This document shows, piece by piece, positions 54,765-64,000 of a DNA stretch of 64,000 nucleotides. The position numbers and the translations under genes were made by a program. Source of the stretch: Entomomonas moraniae. GTDB taxonomy: Bacteria > Pseudomonadota > Gammaproteobacteria > Pseudomonadales > Pseudomonadaceae. The DNA lies in NCBI RefSeq assembly GCF_003991975.1, contig NZ_CP029822.1, positions 310,001 to 374,000 of the forward strand, given 5' to 3'. The notes below the pieces were generated by a model. That model was given only the letters and a program-made list of their open reading frames with translations, had not been told where the DNA came from and made no database searches. The first letter of the stretch is position 1. Every line of letters begins with the position of its first letter.

Positions 54765-55570
54765 TGCAGGCTCAAAAGAAAGTGGGAGTGTTAGATCGTA
54801 TCCAATTACTGGGTCGATCTGCCATTGATACCATTGCAAGCCTCGGTGATGCTGCTATTTTTTTAGTGCTTTCTCTGATCGGTCGACGAGGCCCCGGTAA
54901 GCATTTTCGGTTATTGATTAAACAAATTTATTTTGTGGGTGTTTTATCGCTACCGATTATTATGGTATCAGGTTTGTTCATCGGGATGATTATGGCTTTA
55001 CAAGGCTATAATATTCTGATTAGTTATGCCTCTTCTGAAGCTGTAGGGCAAGTAGTGGCATTAAGCCTTTTGCGAGAATTAGGACCTGTGGTGACAGGGC
55101 TTTTATTCGCAGGGCGTGCAGGTTCTGCACTGACAGCAGAAATTGGCAATATGAAAGCCTCGGAGCAATTATCGGGCTTAGAGACTATTGGTGTTGACCC
55201 TCTAAAATATGTGATTGCTCCACGTTTATTGGCTGGCTTTATTAGTATGCCATTGCTATCCACTATTTTCGTGGTTGTGGGTATCTGGGGTGGGGCGATG
55301 GTTGCTGTGGACTGGTTAGGCGTATTTGATGGCTCTTACTGGGGTAATATGCAAAGTAGTGTACGCTTTGGTTATGATGTATTAAATGGCTTTATCAAAG
55401 GGTTAGTCTTTGCGTTTGTGGCAACATGGATTGCAGTTTATCAAGGTTATTCTTGTGAGGCTACCTCTGTGGGGATTAGTAAGGCCACAACCAAAACCGT
55501 AGTTTATGGCTCCCTTGCCATTTTAGGATTAGATTTTATTTTAACTGCACTTATGTTTGGAGAGATTTAA
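54764..55570 (+). CDS. mlaE: Phospholipid transport permease MlaE
   Basis: 268 residues from the ATG at 54764, which overlaps the mlaF stop (TGATG). Five-helix MlaE/YrbE fold with the conserved RELGPVVTGLLFAGRAGSALTAEIG coupling segment (written here as RELGPVVTGLLF and AGRAGSALTAEIG) and PRLLAGFISMPLL. Inner-membrane partner of MlaF and MlaD. The stop shares a base with the mlaD start. Confidence 0.96.
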   Translation: MQAQKKVGVLDRIQLLGRSAIDTIASLGDAAIFLVLSLIGRRGPGKHFRLLIKQIYFVGVLSLPIIMVSGLFIGMIMALQGYNILISYASSEAVGQVVALSLLRELGPVVTGLLFAGRAGSALTAEIGNMKASEQLSGLETIGVDPLKYVIAPRLLAGFISMPLLSTIFVVVGIWGGAMVAVDWLGVFDGSYWGNMQSSVRFGYDVLNGFIKGLVFAFVATWIAVYQGYSCEATSVGISKATTKTVVYGSLAILGLDFILTALMFGEI

Positions 55571-56112
55571 TGAATAACCGTGCCCTTGAAATTACCGTAG
55601 GTCTTTTTGTATTGGCCGGTATTTTGGCATTCGCTTTATTGGCGTTTAAGGTGAGTGGTCTAACGTTAGGACAAAACAATTCGGGAACCTATAAAGTAAC
55701 CGCTTATTTTGATAGTGTTGAGGGTTTAAAAGTACGTTCACGGATTTCTTTTGCTGGTGTTACCATTGGTAAAGTGACCAGTATTGCGATTGACCCTGAA
55801 AAGTATCAAGCTAAAGTTACCATGGAAATCAGTGATACTGCTAATTATCTACCTGCTGATTCGACAGCCTTGATATATACTGCTGGCTTATTAGGTGAAA
55901 AATATATTGGCTTTAGCTTAGGTGGTGATGAAGAAGTATTGAAGAACGGCTCTGTGATTAAAGATACTCAATCATCATTGGTGCTAGAAGATTTAATTAA
56001 TAAGTTTGTTATGGGTTCTGATGACTCAGGCAAGGATATTGCGAAGCAGTTAGGCACTCTCAATGATACGTTAAAAGAGTTGATTAATAAAAAACCAAGT
56101 GTTGTCAATTAA
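55570..56112 (+). CDS. mlaD: MCE-domain protein MlaD
   Basis: 180 residues: one N-terminal helix (ITVGLFVLAGILAFALLAFKV) then a single MCE domain (YKVTAYFDSVEGLKVRSRISF, AGVTIGKVTSI, TAGLLGEKYIGF). It forms a hexameric ring that carries phospholipid between MlaE and MlaC. Length agrees with E. coli (183). Confidence 0.95.
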   Translation: MNNRALEITVGLFVLAGILAFALLAFKVSGLTLGQNNSGTYKVTAYFDSVEGLKVRSRISFAGVTIGKVTSIAIDPEKYQAKVTMEISDTANYLPADSTALIYTAGLLGEKYIGFSLGGDEEVLKNGSVIKDTQSSLVLEDLINKFVMGSDDSGKDIAKQLGTLNDTLKELINKKPSVVN

Positions 56113-56131
56113 TATTAATGATGAGGAATTT

Positions 56132-56785
56132 ATGATGAGCATTAAAAAGTATAGTCAGTTTGTTTTTGTGTTATTGTTTGCTGTGTTTTCAACGTTGACA
56201 CTTGCGGCTGAGCAAACAGCACAACAAGTGGTACAAGCCACAGTTGATACACTATTAAAAGATCTAAATACTAACCGTGCAAAATATGCAAAAGACCCTG
56301 AAGCTTTTCATAAAGCATTGCATACTTTATTGACTCCTGTGGTGGATGTGGATGGTATCGCTCGTAGTGTGATGACTATCAAATATGCACGCCGTGCAAC
56401 GCCTGAACAAATGGAAACGTTTAAAGCTAATTTTGAACAAGGTTTAATGCAGTTTTATGGTAATGCATTGCTAGACTATGAAGGTAAAGGAATGAAGGTA
56501 TTAAAAACGATTCCTTCAGATAGTCCTGACCGTGTGAGCGTTCAAACTGAAGTTAAAGGTAATGATAATACTATTTATCCTGTATCTTATACCATGATTA
56601 AGTTGAATGGTAAGTGGATGGTTAGAAACGTGGTAGTAAATGGATTAAACGTAGGTAAATTATTCCGTGACCAATTTGCCAGTGAAATGCGTAATAATAA
56701 AGACGATTTAAATTATGTCATTAATGATTGGGCTGATGCCGTAGAACGTGCTCAAGAACAAGCTGATTCTGATGATAAAAAATGA
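56132..56785 (+). CDS. mlaC: Periplasmic phospholipid-binding protein MlaC
   Basis: 217 residues from the ATG at 56132, with GAGGAA in front; an earlier in-frame start overlapping mlaD is not supported. Signal peptide ends near TLAA (residue ~25). The Ttg2D/MlaC domain shows VDVDGIARSVM, ARRATPEQMETFKANFEQGL and VRNVVVNGLNVGKLFRDQF. It shuttles phospholipid across the periplasm. The stop overlaps mlaB by ATGA. Confidence 0.95.
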   Translation: MMSIKKYSQFVFVLLFAVFSTLTLAAEQTAQQVVQATVDTLLKDLNTNRAKYAKDPEAFHKALHTLLTPVVDVDGIARSVMTIKYARRATPEQMETFKANFEQGLMQFYGNALLDYEGKGMKVLKTIPSDSPDRVSVQTEVKGNDNTIYPVSYTMIKLNGKWMVRNVVVNGLNVGKLFRDQFASEMRNNKDDLNYVINDWADAVERAQEQADSDDKK

Positions 56786-57126
56786 GTATAATGACTGGTA
56801 AAGAACAAGCTACCTTAATTGAAGGTAGTGACGGTGAATTAAAACTAGTTGGACAGGTAGATTACTGCAATGGAAAATATTTGTCTGAGTTGGGTCAATC
56901 CATCATTACTCAAAGTAAGGCGACTGCGTTTACTTTAGACTGCTCTGGTGTTACACGTACGAGTAGTGTCGGAGTTTCTTTAATTTTGTCATTAATTCGT
57001 GATGCTAATCAGACAGGAAGAGCACTCTTGATTAAAGCATTAACAACGGATTTAGAAGAAATAGCAAAGTTTAGCGATTTAAAAGAAGTATTACCGTTGA
57101 GTGAAGATTACCAAGTGATAGGATAA
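56782..57126 (+). CDS. mlaB: STAS-domain protein MlaB
   Basis: 114 residues, a STAS fold that stabilises MlaF. The conserved block FTLDCSGVTRTSSVGVSLIL contains the T-S-S-V-G surface that contacts the ATPase. It overlaps mlaC by 4 bases and ends 4 bases before ibaG, in the usual operon order. Confidence 0.9.
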   Translation: MSIMTGKEQATLIEGSDGELKLVGQVDYCNGKYLSELGQSIITQSKATAFTLDCSGVTRTSSVGVSLILSLIRDANQTGRALLIKALTTDLEEIAKFSDLKEVLPLSEDYQVIG

Positions 57127-57130
57127 ATGA

Positions 57131-57370
57131 ATGCAACCAAATGAAGTAAAAAAGTTTTTAGAAGAGCAATTAGCAGGCTCTCGTATTGAAGTAGAGGGTG
57201 AGGGGTGTAATTTTCAGCTCAACATTATCAGTGATGAGTTATGTGCATTAAGCCCTGTTAAGCGCCAGCAACAAGTGTATAGTTATCTAAACCCTTGGAT
57301 TGCCGATGGCAGTATTCACGCCATTACCATGAAGTTTTATACACAAGCTGATTGGGCTAAACATAACTAA
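57131..57370 (+). CDS. ibaG: BolA-family protein IbaG
   Basis: 79 residues, a single BolA domain (VKKFLEEQLAGSRIEVEGEG near the start, LSPVKRQQQVYSYLNPWI and IHAITMKFYTQADW at the end). The conserved C-x-F-x-L-x-I-I-S core is in GCNFQLNIISDE, whose cysteine may bind a shared Fe-S cluster with a monothiol glutaredoxin. IbaG is acid-responsive in E. coli and is regularly placed between mlaB and murA, as here. Confidence 0.93.
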   Translation: MQPNEVKKFLEEQLAGSRIEVEGEGCNFQLNIISDELCALSPVKRQQQVYSYLNPWIADGSIHAITMKFYTQADWAKHN

Positions 57371-57395
57371 ACGTATAATTGTTAGAGAGAGTTGA

Positions 57396-58661
<1,266 letters not shown>

Positions 58662-58677
58662 ACTGTTCTAACGCGAT

Positions 58678-58707
58678 AAAAAAAGAGGGCATTAGCCCTC
58701 TTTTTTT
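58678..58707. terminator. Bidirectional terminator of murA and the FAD oxidoreductase
   Basis: AAAAAAAGAGGGC (58678-58690), a 4-base loop, then GCCCTCTTTTTTT (58695-58707): a 13-bp perfect stem with A and T runs, serving both converging genes. Confidence 0.95.
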
Positions 58708-58724
58708 ATCTCTACTATTTATTC

Positions 58725-60116
58725 TCAGTATTGGGCATAGCGATCTAACAGTTTATTTCTAAACTTATTATTGGGGTCGAGTTGCTTTTTGAGCTCAAAA
58801 AACTGTTTAGCTTTCGGGTAAGCTTTTTCAAATTGTGCTTGGCTAGCAATAATTTGGTAGGGCAAATAATAACTACCTTGATGCTCAATTGCAGTATCAA
58901 TGAGTTCTGTTGTCCATCTATTAACCGCTTGTTGGTCTTTTGACGTAACGCCTTGTTTATAGTAAATCACAAAAGCAAATACATCGGTTTTAGCCCAAGC
59001 GAGCAATGAACCACTGTCTTTTTTAGCATGACGTATGGAGATATTGAGTACATTAACGTTATGCTTACGTAATATATTGATCAATTGGGGATAAAAATTA
59101 TCAAATTGATCCGTTGGCATAAAGTATTCCTGTAGCACAAAGCTACCTTCTTTTGTAGCGATTGGTGCTAGCTCTGCTACATTGTAACTGGCCTCGTAGT
59201 TACGCCAAACAACTTGTTTTTTCGAGTACTGCCAGCGGTCATACAGTTTTCTAAAGCGCTTGGCTAAATTGCTACTAGAAAGTAGCGCAATTTGTTTATG
59301 TAATTTGCTGTAGTCTTGGTCTTTAGGTTGTAATCGAACTGAAATAGTCGGTGCTTCGTTGGTTGTTACGTAAGTGACAGCACGAACTGTTTTATAGTCT
59401 GGTGGGTATATCAGGGTGTTATGAAACACGGCATGAGTATTGTTGTTAACGTATTTTTGAAAATAGTCATAGTATTGAGTAATCAGCATCTGCTGGCTGG
59501 TGCGTTTTAACAGAGTATTGTCAGTTAAATTGAATGTGGCTTCTGTTATAACACCCATTGCACCATAACCACCAATAGCCCCGTAAAAGATGGTAGGATT
59601 TTCTGTTGGGCTAGCAGTGATCAGTGAACCATCTGCTAATACCATTTTAATTTGTTTCACGGATAGGATGATAGGGCCTTCCCCCACATAACGCCCGTGG
59701 ACATTCACACTAAGTGACCCACCCACCGTAAAGTCAGCATAGCTTTGCATGATTTGAACGGAAAGATTGTATGGATCAATTAGCTCTTGTATTTGTCGCC
59801 AGTTAGCGCCTGTTTCTACGGTGATCTCTTTCTTTTTAGGATCAAACGCTAAGATGTGATTAAGTTTTTTAATATCAATTTGCAATGCATTGTCAGTGGC
59901 CGTTTGTCCACCCATGCTGTATTTACCACCCGCTATGGAAATAGGGCCAGTATGATTTTTTATAAGCTCGACAACGTCAGCTGTTGAGGTAGGCTGGGCA
60001 ATATCACTAATGGGGATAGGGTTAAGTTGGGTAATATCATTGCTGATAATGGGCTGAGCGAGTGGAATCGTGTGTTTTAGGAGTAGCAGTAAAAAAAACA
60101 GCCATTTTTTTTTCAA
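58725..60116 (-). CDS. Exported FAD-binding (PCMH/VAO-type) oxidoreductase
   Basis: 463 residues with a signal peptide (KKKWLFFLLLLLKH, cleavage near LAQ). The FAD-binding_4 domain shows SIAGGKYSMGGQ (residues ~60-71), TVETGANWRQIQELI and ADFTVGGSLSVNVHGR with the flavin-contacting histidine, plus GAIGGYGAMGVITEATF. The C-terminal half and tail (FFELKKQLDPNNKFRNKLL) resemble aldonolactone oxidase/DprE1-like members. Export to the periplasm is unusual for this fold and substrate is unknown; a sugar or aldonolactone is a reasonable guess. It interrupts the murA-hisG adjacency found in Pseudomonas. Confidence 0.75.
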   Translation of the reverse strand: MKKKWLFFLLLLLKHTIPLAQPIISNDITQLNPIPISDIAQPTSTADVVELIKNHTGPISIAGGKYSMGGQTATDNALQIDIKKLNHILAFDPKKKEITVETGANWRQIQELIDPYNLSVQIMQSYADFTVGGSLSVNVHGRYVGEGPIILSVKQIKMVLADGSLITASPTENPTIFYGAIGGYGAMGVITEATFNLTDNTLLKRTSQQMLITQYYDYFQKYVNNNTHAVFHNTLIYPPDYKTVRAVTYVTTNEAPTISVRLQPKDQDYSKLHKQIALLSSSNLAKRFRKLYDRWQYSKKQVVWRNYEASYNVAELAPIATKEGSFVLQEYFMPTDQFDNFYPQLINILRKHNVNVLNISIRHAKKDSGSLLAWAKTDVFAFVIYYKQGVTSKDQQAVNRWTTELIDTAIEHQGSYYLPYQIIASQAQFEKAYPKAKQFFELKKQLDPNNKFRNKLLDRYAQY

Positions 60117-60424
60117 AGGTTCATCCTTAAATATAATGATCGATAAGCTTGTATTATGAAATAAATATGGGTATCTGTCTATGTATTAGAAAGCTTGATA
60201 GCGTTGGTAAGGCAAGCAATCAATCACTCGTGTGTTTTAGAAAATAACTAAGAGGCATTGTATTTTTTGCTGTCTGCTATTAGTCTTACATTTGTCTTAA
60301 AACAAAATCGTTTTATATTTTGATGATCTTACAGTATTTTATTAAGAATGGTTATGGCATTGTTTGTTAAGAAACGCCATAATACTACTTAACTGAATAA
60401 GATGATAAATAATAAGTGTCTATT
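60117..60424. promoter_or_regulatory. Divergent spacer upstream of hisG with a TTATGGC/GCCATAA inverted repeat
   Basis: About 308 AT-rich bases between the FAD gene and hisG. TTATGGC (60352-60358) and GCCATAA (60376-60382) form a 7-bp repeat with a 17-base spacer ~43 bases ahead of hisG, a possible operator or 5'-leader hairpin. I see no run of histidine codons, so no classical his attenuator. Nothing else is apparent. Confidence 0.35.
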
Positions 60425-61060
60425 ATGTTAACAATTGCATTATCCAAAGGACGAATTCTTGATGAAACTCTGCCACTTTTAGCAGAGGCAGGGATTACAC
60501 CTACTGAAAATCCTGAAAAAAGTCGTAAATTAATCATTCCTACTACACAAGAAGATGTACGTATTTTGATCGTGCGTGCAACCGATGTGCCTACCTACGT
60601 GGAATATGGCGCTGCTGATTTAGGTGTGGCGGGGAAAGATGTGTTATTAGAGTATGATGGCGATGGCTTGTATGAACCGTTGGATTTAAAAATAGCACAG
60701 TGTAAATTAATGACGGCAGGGGTAGCAGGGAAACCAGCACCTAAAGGACGTTTAAAGATTGCAACCAAGTTCGTTAATATCGCCAAGCGCTATTATGCAG
60801 AGCAAGGGCAGCAAGTAGATATTATTAAGCTTTATGGTTCTATGGAGTTAGCGCCTTTAGTAGGGCTTGCCGATAAGATTATTGACGTGGTCGATACCGG
60901 CAATACTTTACGTGCCAATGGCCTAGAACCGCAAGACTTTATTGCTACGGTGAGTTCACGTTTAATTGTGAATAAAGCAGCGATGAAGATGCAACACCGA
61001 CGTATTCAAGAGTTAATTGATACATTACGTAGTGCAGTAGAGTCTCGTCAAAAACCTTAA
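60425..61060 (+). CDS. hisG: ATP phosphoribosyltransferase, short form (HisG)
   Basis: 211 residues from the ATG at 60425 ([19 protein letters not shown]); a GTG at 60416 is in frame but would add three residues. First step of histidine synthesis. [22 protein letters not shown] (in pieces: [22 protein letters not shown]) and [15 protein letters not shown] form the PRPP site. It is the short type that lacks the C-terminal regulatory domain and needs HisZ, which is not in this window. hisD follows after 14 bases. Confidence 0.97.
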   Translation: MLTIALSKGRILDETLPLLAEAGITPTENPEKSRKLIIPTTQEDVRILIVRATDVPTYVEYGAADLGVAGKDVLLEYDGDGLYEPLDLKIAQCKLMTAGVAGKPAPKGRLKIATKFVNIAKRYYAEQGQQVDIIKLYGSMELAPLVGLADKIIDVVDTGNTLRANGLEPQDFIATVSSRLIVNKAAMKMQHRRIQELIDTLRSAVESRQKP

Positions 61061-61074
61061 GAGAGGAAGATAAA

Positions 61075-62379
61075 ATGTCAGTAAATATCCGTCGTTTGTC
61101 TAGTAAGCAGGCCGACTTTTCAAAGCAAATGAATGATTTGTTAAGCTGGGAAAGTGTTTCTGATGATGCGGTGAACGGCCGTGTATTAGAAATTATTAAA
61201 GCAATCAGAGAGCGTGGTGACGCGGCGCTTGTTGAATACTCACAAAAGTTTGACCGTGTGTCAGCAAAATCAATGGCGGATTTAACCTTTGATAAAGCGC
61301 GTATTCAAGAAGCTCTGCATCGTATTAGCCCTGAACAACGTAAAGGTTTGGAGTTATCTGCTGAGAGGATTCGATTATACCATGAGCATCAAAAGCAAGA
61401 GTCTTGGCGTTATACTGAGGCCGATGGTACGATCTTAGGGCAAAAAATTACCCCGCTTGATCGTGTAGGTTTATATGTCCCCGGTGGCAAGGCTTCTTAT
61501 CCCTCTTCAGTATTAATGAATGCGGTTCCTGCGAAAGTGGCGGGTGTACAAGAAGTGGTAATGGTTGTGCCAACGCCCGATGATGAAGTGAATGATATTG
61601 TTCTAGCCGCCGCAGCTGTAGCCGGTGTTGATCGTGTTTTTGCAGTGGGTGGAGCACAAGCCGTAGCTGCATTGGCTTATGGTACAGAAACAGTCCCTCC
61701 TGTAGATAAGATTGTTGGCCCTGGTAATATCTATGTTGCTACAGCAAAGCGCCATGTATTTGGTAAAGTGGGCATTGATATGATCGCTGGCCCTTCCGAG
61801 ATTCTTGTGGTCTGTGATGGTGGTACTAATCCTGATTGGGTTGCGATGGATTTATTCTCACAAGCTGAGCATGATGAAGATGCACAAGCTATTTTAATTT
61901 GTGAAGATGCAGCCTTTATCGATCAAGTGGAAGCCAGTATCAATAAATTATTGCCAACCATGGAGCGTGAAAAAATTATTCGCACTTCACTAGAAGCACG
62001 TGGCGCATTGATTCATGTGGGCTCAAAAGAAGAAGCATTAGAAGTGGCTAACATCGTAGCACCAGAGCATTTAGAGTTGTCTGTGGCTGATCCTGAATCA
62101 TGGTTACCCGGTATTCGCCACGCGGGTGCTATTTTCATGGGGCGTTATACCGCAGAGTCTATTGGTGACTATTGTGCAGGGCCTAATCACGTATTACCCA
62201 CATCAGGCACTGCGCGTTATTCTTCACCACTAGGTGTGTATGATTTCCAAAAACGTTCTTCAATTATTTTCTGTTCTGAGAATGGGGCAGCAGAGTTAGG
62301 TAAAACGGCTTCTGTGTTAGCGCGCGGTGAGTCGTTAACTGCTCACGCGCGTAGTGCTGAATATAGGATGAAAAAATAA
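61075..62379 (+). CDS. hisD: Histidinol dehydrogenase
   Basis: 434 residues. NAD-dependent oxidation of L-histidinol to histidine in two steps. Visible are [48 protein letters not shown] and the Zn-binding Q/H in [11 protein letters not shown], with the catalytic E-H of APEHLEL. GAGAGGA precedes the ATG. The stop shares its last base with the hisC start. Confidence 0.97.
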   Translation: MSVNIRRLSSKQADFSKQMNDLLSWESVSDDAVNGRVLEIIKAIRERGDAALVEYSQKFDRVSAKSMADLTFDKARIQEALHRISPEQRKGLELSAERIRLYHEHQKQESWRYTEADGTILGQKITPLDRVGLYVPGGKASYPSSVLMNAVPAKVAGVQEVVMVVPTPDDEVNDIVLAAAAVAGVDRVFAVGGAQAVAALAYGTETVPPVDKIVGPGNIYVATAKRHVFGKVGIDMIAGPSEILVVCDGGTNPDWVAMDLFSQAEHDEDAQAILICEDAAFIDQVEASINKLLPTMEREKIIRTSLEARGALIHVGSKEEALEVANIVAPEHLELSVADPESWLPGIRHAGAIFMGRYTAESIGDYCAGPNHVLPTSGTARYSSPLGVYDFQKRSSIIFCSENGAAELGKTASVLARGESLTAHARSAEYRMKK

Positions 62380-63455
62380 TGAATAAGTATTGGAGTCCTT
62401 TGGTGGATGAGCTAAGTCCTTATACGCCGGGGGAGCAACCTAAAGTGGATAAGTTGGTAAAATTAAATACCAATGAAAACCCTTATGGTCCCTCTCCCAA
62501 AGTATTAGAGGCGATTAAGCAGGCCACGACGGATAGTTTACGCTTGTATCCTAACCCTGATAGTGACCAGTTAAAACAAACGATTGCTAATTACTACGAT
62601 ATTGAACCTGAGCAAGTTTTTTTAGGTAACGGTTCTGATGAAGTGTTAGCAATAGCTTTTCAGGCTCTATTAAAACATGACGACGAAGAGCGGCCTGTTT
62701 TATTCCCTGATGTTACTTACAGCTTCTACCCCGTGTATTGTGGTCTTTACGAGATTGTTTATGATGCAATTGAGTTGGATGAGTTATTTCAAATCCGATT
62801 AAGAGATTACTTAAAACCAAATAGTGGTATTATTTTCCCTAACCCTAATGCGCCAACGGGTATTTTATTACCTGTTGATGCGATTGCTCAGTTATTGGAA
62901 GAAAATACCGAGTCAGTGGTGATTGTGGATGAAGCCTATATTGATTTTGGTGGTGAGTCAGCGGTTAGCTTGATCAATCAGTACCCTAATTTATTGGTTG
63001 TGCAAACACTTTCTAAATCAAGATCATTGGCAGGGCTTCGTGTAGGGCTCGCAATGGGTAATGCTGACTTAATTGAAGCATTAAACCGCGTGAAAAATAG
63101 TTTTAACTCTTATCCGCTTGACCGCTTGGCTCAAGCAGGCGCTATTGCTGCGTTTGAGGATACCGACTATTTTGATGAGACGTGCCAAGCGATTATTGAT
63201 GATCGTGAAGATTTAGTCTCTGCCCTTGAGCAGTTACAATTTAAAGTATTACCTTCTGCGGCTAATTTTATTTTTGTACGGCATCTACGCTTAGATGCTG
63301 AAATGTTAGCCAGTCAGTTACGTAAAAGAGGGATTATTGTTCGTTATTTCAACAAAGCGCGCATTAATCAGTTTTTACGTATTACAGTAGGAACACTCGA
63401 GCAAAATCAATTGTTAGTGGATGCAATTGTGGATATTTTGCAAACTAAAGACTAA
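62379..63455 (+). CDS. hisC: Histidinol-phosphate aminotransferase
   Basis: 358 residues, PLP fold type [58 protein letters not shown] and the PLP lysine in [16 protein letters not shown]. It converts imidazole acetol phosphate to histidinol phosphate. Third gene of the hisGDC operon, coupled to hisD by a one-base overlap and followed by a terminator. Confidence 0.97.
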   Translation: MNKYWSPLVDELSPYTPGEQPKVDKLVKLNTNENPYGPSPKVLEAIKQATTDSLRLYPNPDSDQLKQTIANYYDIEPEQVFLGNGSDEVLAIAFQALLKHDDEERPVLFPDVTYSFYPVYCGLYEIVYDAIELDELFQIRLRDYLKPNSGIIFPNPNAPTGILLPVDAIAQLLEENTESVVIVDEAYIDFGGESAVSLINQYPNLLVVQTLSKSRSLAGLRVGLAMGNADLIEALNRVKNSFNSYPLDRLAQAGAIAAFEDTDYFDETCQAIIDDREDLVSALEQLQFKVLPSAANFIFVRHLRLDAEMLASQLRKRGIIVRYFNKARINQFLRITVGTLEQNQLLVDAIVDILQTKD

Positions 63456-63462
63456 CACCAAT

Positions 63463-63496
63463 AAGAGAGGATAGGAGAGGGTTCCTATTCTCTTTT
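63463..63496 (+). terminator. Terminator of hisGDC
   Basis: Bases 63463-63476 pair with 63483-63496 (14 pairs, two of them G-U) around a 6-base loop, the 3' arm ending in TCTTTT. It starts 8 bases after the hisC stop. Confidence 0.8.
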
Positions 63497-63538
63497 AAAT
63501 CTATATAGATTAATCTAAAGCTTTCATTGTAGGGTGTG

Positions 63539-64000
63539 ATGAAATTATATGGTTCTTTGTTTGTTGCCATTGCAGCAATAAGTTATGGTTTTCCCGCCTC
63601 TTTAATGAAGTTAGCCAGTTTGCAAGGGGCGCAAATAGGTGGGTTATTATTCTTTGTTTTTTTCTTTGCGATTATTTTTTTACAGATACTTTCCTTTATT
63701 TCCTCACGAAAACAAAAACAACAACCTTTAACATTATGTAAGCATATCGTTGTGATTGGTTCAGGAACCTCTATTGCGTTGACCAATACGTGTTATTTCT
63801 TGGCATTAACTCATGTACCTGTGGCCATTGCTGCTGTTATGTTGATGCAGTCAGTATGGATTGCGATTGTTTTAGAGTGCTTACTTAATAAACGCTTACC
63901 TTCACTTTTACAAGTGGTTATTGTATTGCTGATTTTATTGGGTACCTCATTGGCAACCAATCTATGGTTAGTTTCTAGTCAGGTTTCTGTAATAGGATTA
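63539..64000 (+). CDS. DMT/EamA-type transporter, N-terminal part (cut by window edge)
   Basis: 154 codons are visible from the ATG at 63539, about half the ~300 residues typical of the family. Five hydrophobic helices are seen. LYGSLFVAIAAISYGFPASLMKLA opens the first EamA repeat (in parts: GSLFVAIAAISYGF, PASLMKLASLQG), and ALTHVPVAIAAVMLMQSVWIAI is the characteristic helix 3-4 text. A small-metabolite exporter of the inner membrane; substrate unknown. The end is not in the window. Confidence 0.82.
   Translation, partial: MKLYGSLFVAIAAISYGFPASLMKLASLQGAQIGGLLFFVFFFAIIFLQILSFISSRKQKQQPLTLCKHIVVIGSGTSIALTNTCYFLALTHVPVAIAAVMLMQSVWIAIVLECLLNKRLPSLLQVVIVLLILLGTSLATNLWLVSSQVSVIGL

Overview
The window reads as chromosome of a low-GC member of the Pseudomonadaceae (gammaproteobacteria). 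The organism call is inference from gene order and protein resemblance, not from a search. The gene order amgK-murU / lptD-surA, kdsD-kdsC-lptC-lptA-lptB divergent from mlaFEDCB-ibaG-murA, then hisG-hisD-hisC, and tsaD / plsY / folB / folK, is the arrangement known from Pseudomonas. The LptD N-terminus and a DUF2388 protein also look Pseudomonas-like. The strong AT bias (TTA, AAA and ATT codons, long AT-rich spacers) is far from typical Pseudomonas and resembles insect-gut relatives such as Entomomonas.

Region 1 (1-7.95 kb) is the most distinctive part: an apparent sugar-acid operon on the minus strand holding a YagE-like 2-keto-3-deoxy-acid aldolase, a UxaA-family dehydratase, a LarA-type (nickel-pincer) 2-hydroxyacid racemase/epimerase, an RhmT-like MFS transporter and the start of a LarC-like nickel-insertion protein cut by the window edge. 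Diverging from it are a YiaY/FucO-like iron alcohol dehydrogenase and an AEC transporter. The likely route is uptake, C2 epimerisation, dehydration, aldol cleavage to pyruvate plus an aldehyde, and aldehyde reduction.

Region 2 (8-20.3 kb) holds cysZ, a glutathionylspermidine synthetase/amidase, a YcgN-like Cys-cluster protein, nadK with an overlapping metallophosphatase, a secreted MORN/YwqK-repeat protein, a second AEC transporter, a broken small membrane gene, a very regular hexapeptide-repeat protein, a FUSC-like membrane protein and tsaD. Region 3 (20.3-27.6 kb) is an accessory block separating tsaD from plsY-folB-folK: a gene remnant, a small element with terminal inverted repeats, a secreted DUF2388 / DUF2931-like pair, two tandem COG3541 nucleotidyltransferases, a secreted orphan and aegA.

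Region 4 (27.6-37.8 kb): plsY, folB and a folK-like gene, a bestrophin, a CSS-EAL phosphodiesterase, ecotin, cmoA-cmoB (tRNA wobble uridine modification), nicotinamide riboside salvage (pnuC plus a stand-alone kinase), a PhzF protein, and an arsR-acr3 pair.

Region 5 (37.9-64 kb) is envelope core: peptidoglycan recycling (amgK-murU), LPS export (lptD, surA, lptCAB), Kdo synthesis (kdsD, kdsC), a CptA-like phosphoethanolamine transferase, phospholipid retrograde transport (mlaFEDCB), murA and histidine biosynthesis (hisGDC). Interspersed are an FAD/Fe-S D-lactate dehydrogenase, an unknown membrane protein, a secreted FAD oxidoreductase between murA and hisG, and an inverted pair of perfect DnaA boxes near an AT-rich stretch. 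The window ends inside a DMT-type transporter. I saw no rRNA or tRNA genes, CRISPR array, complete insertion sequence or prophage.
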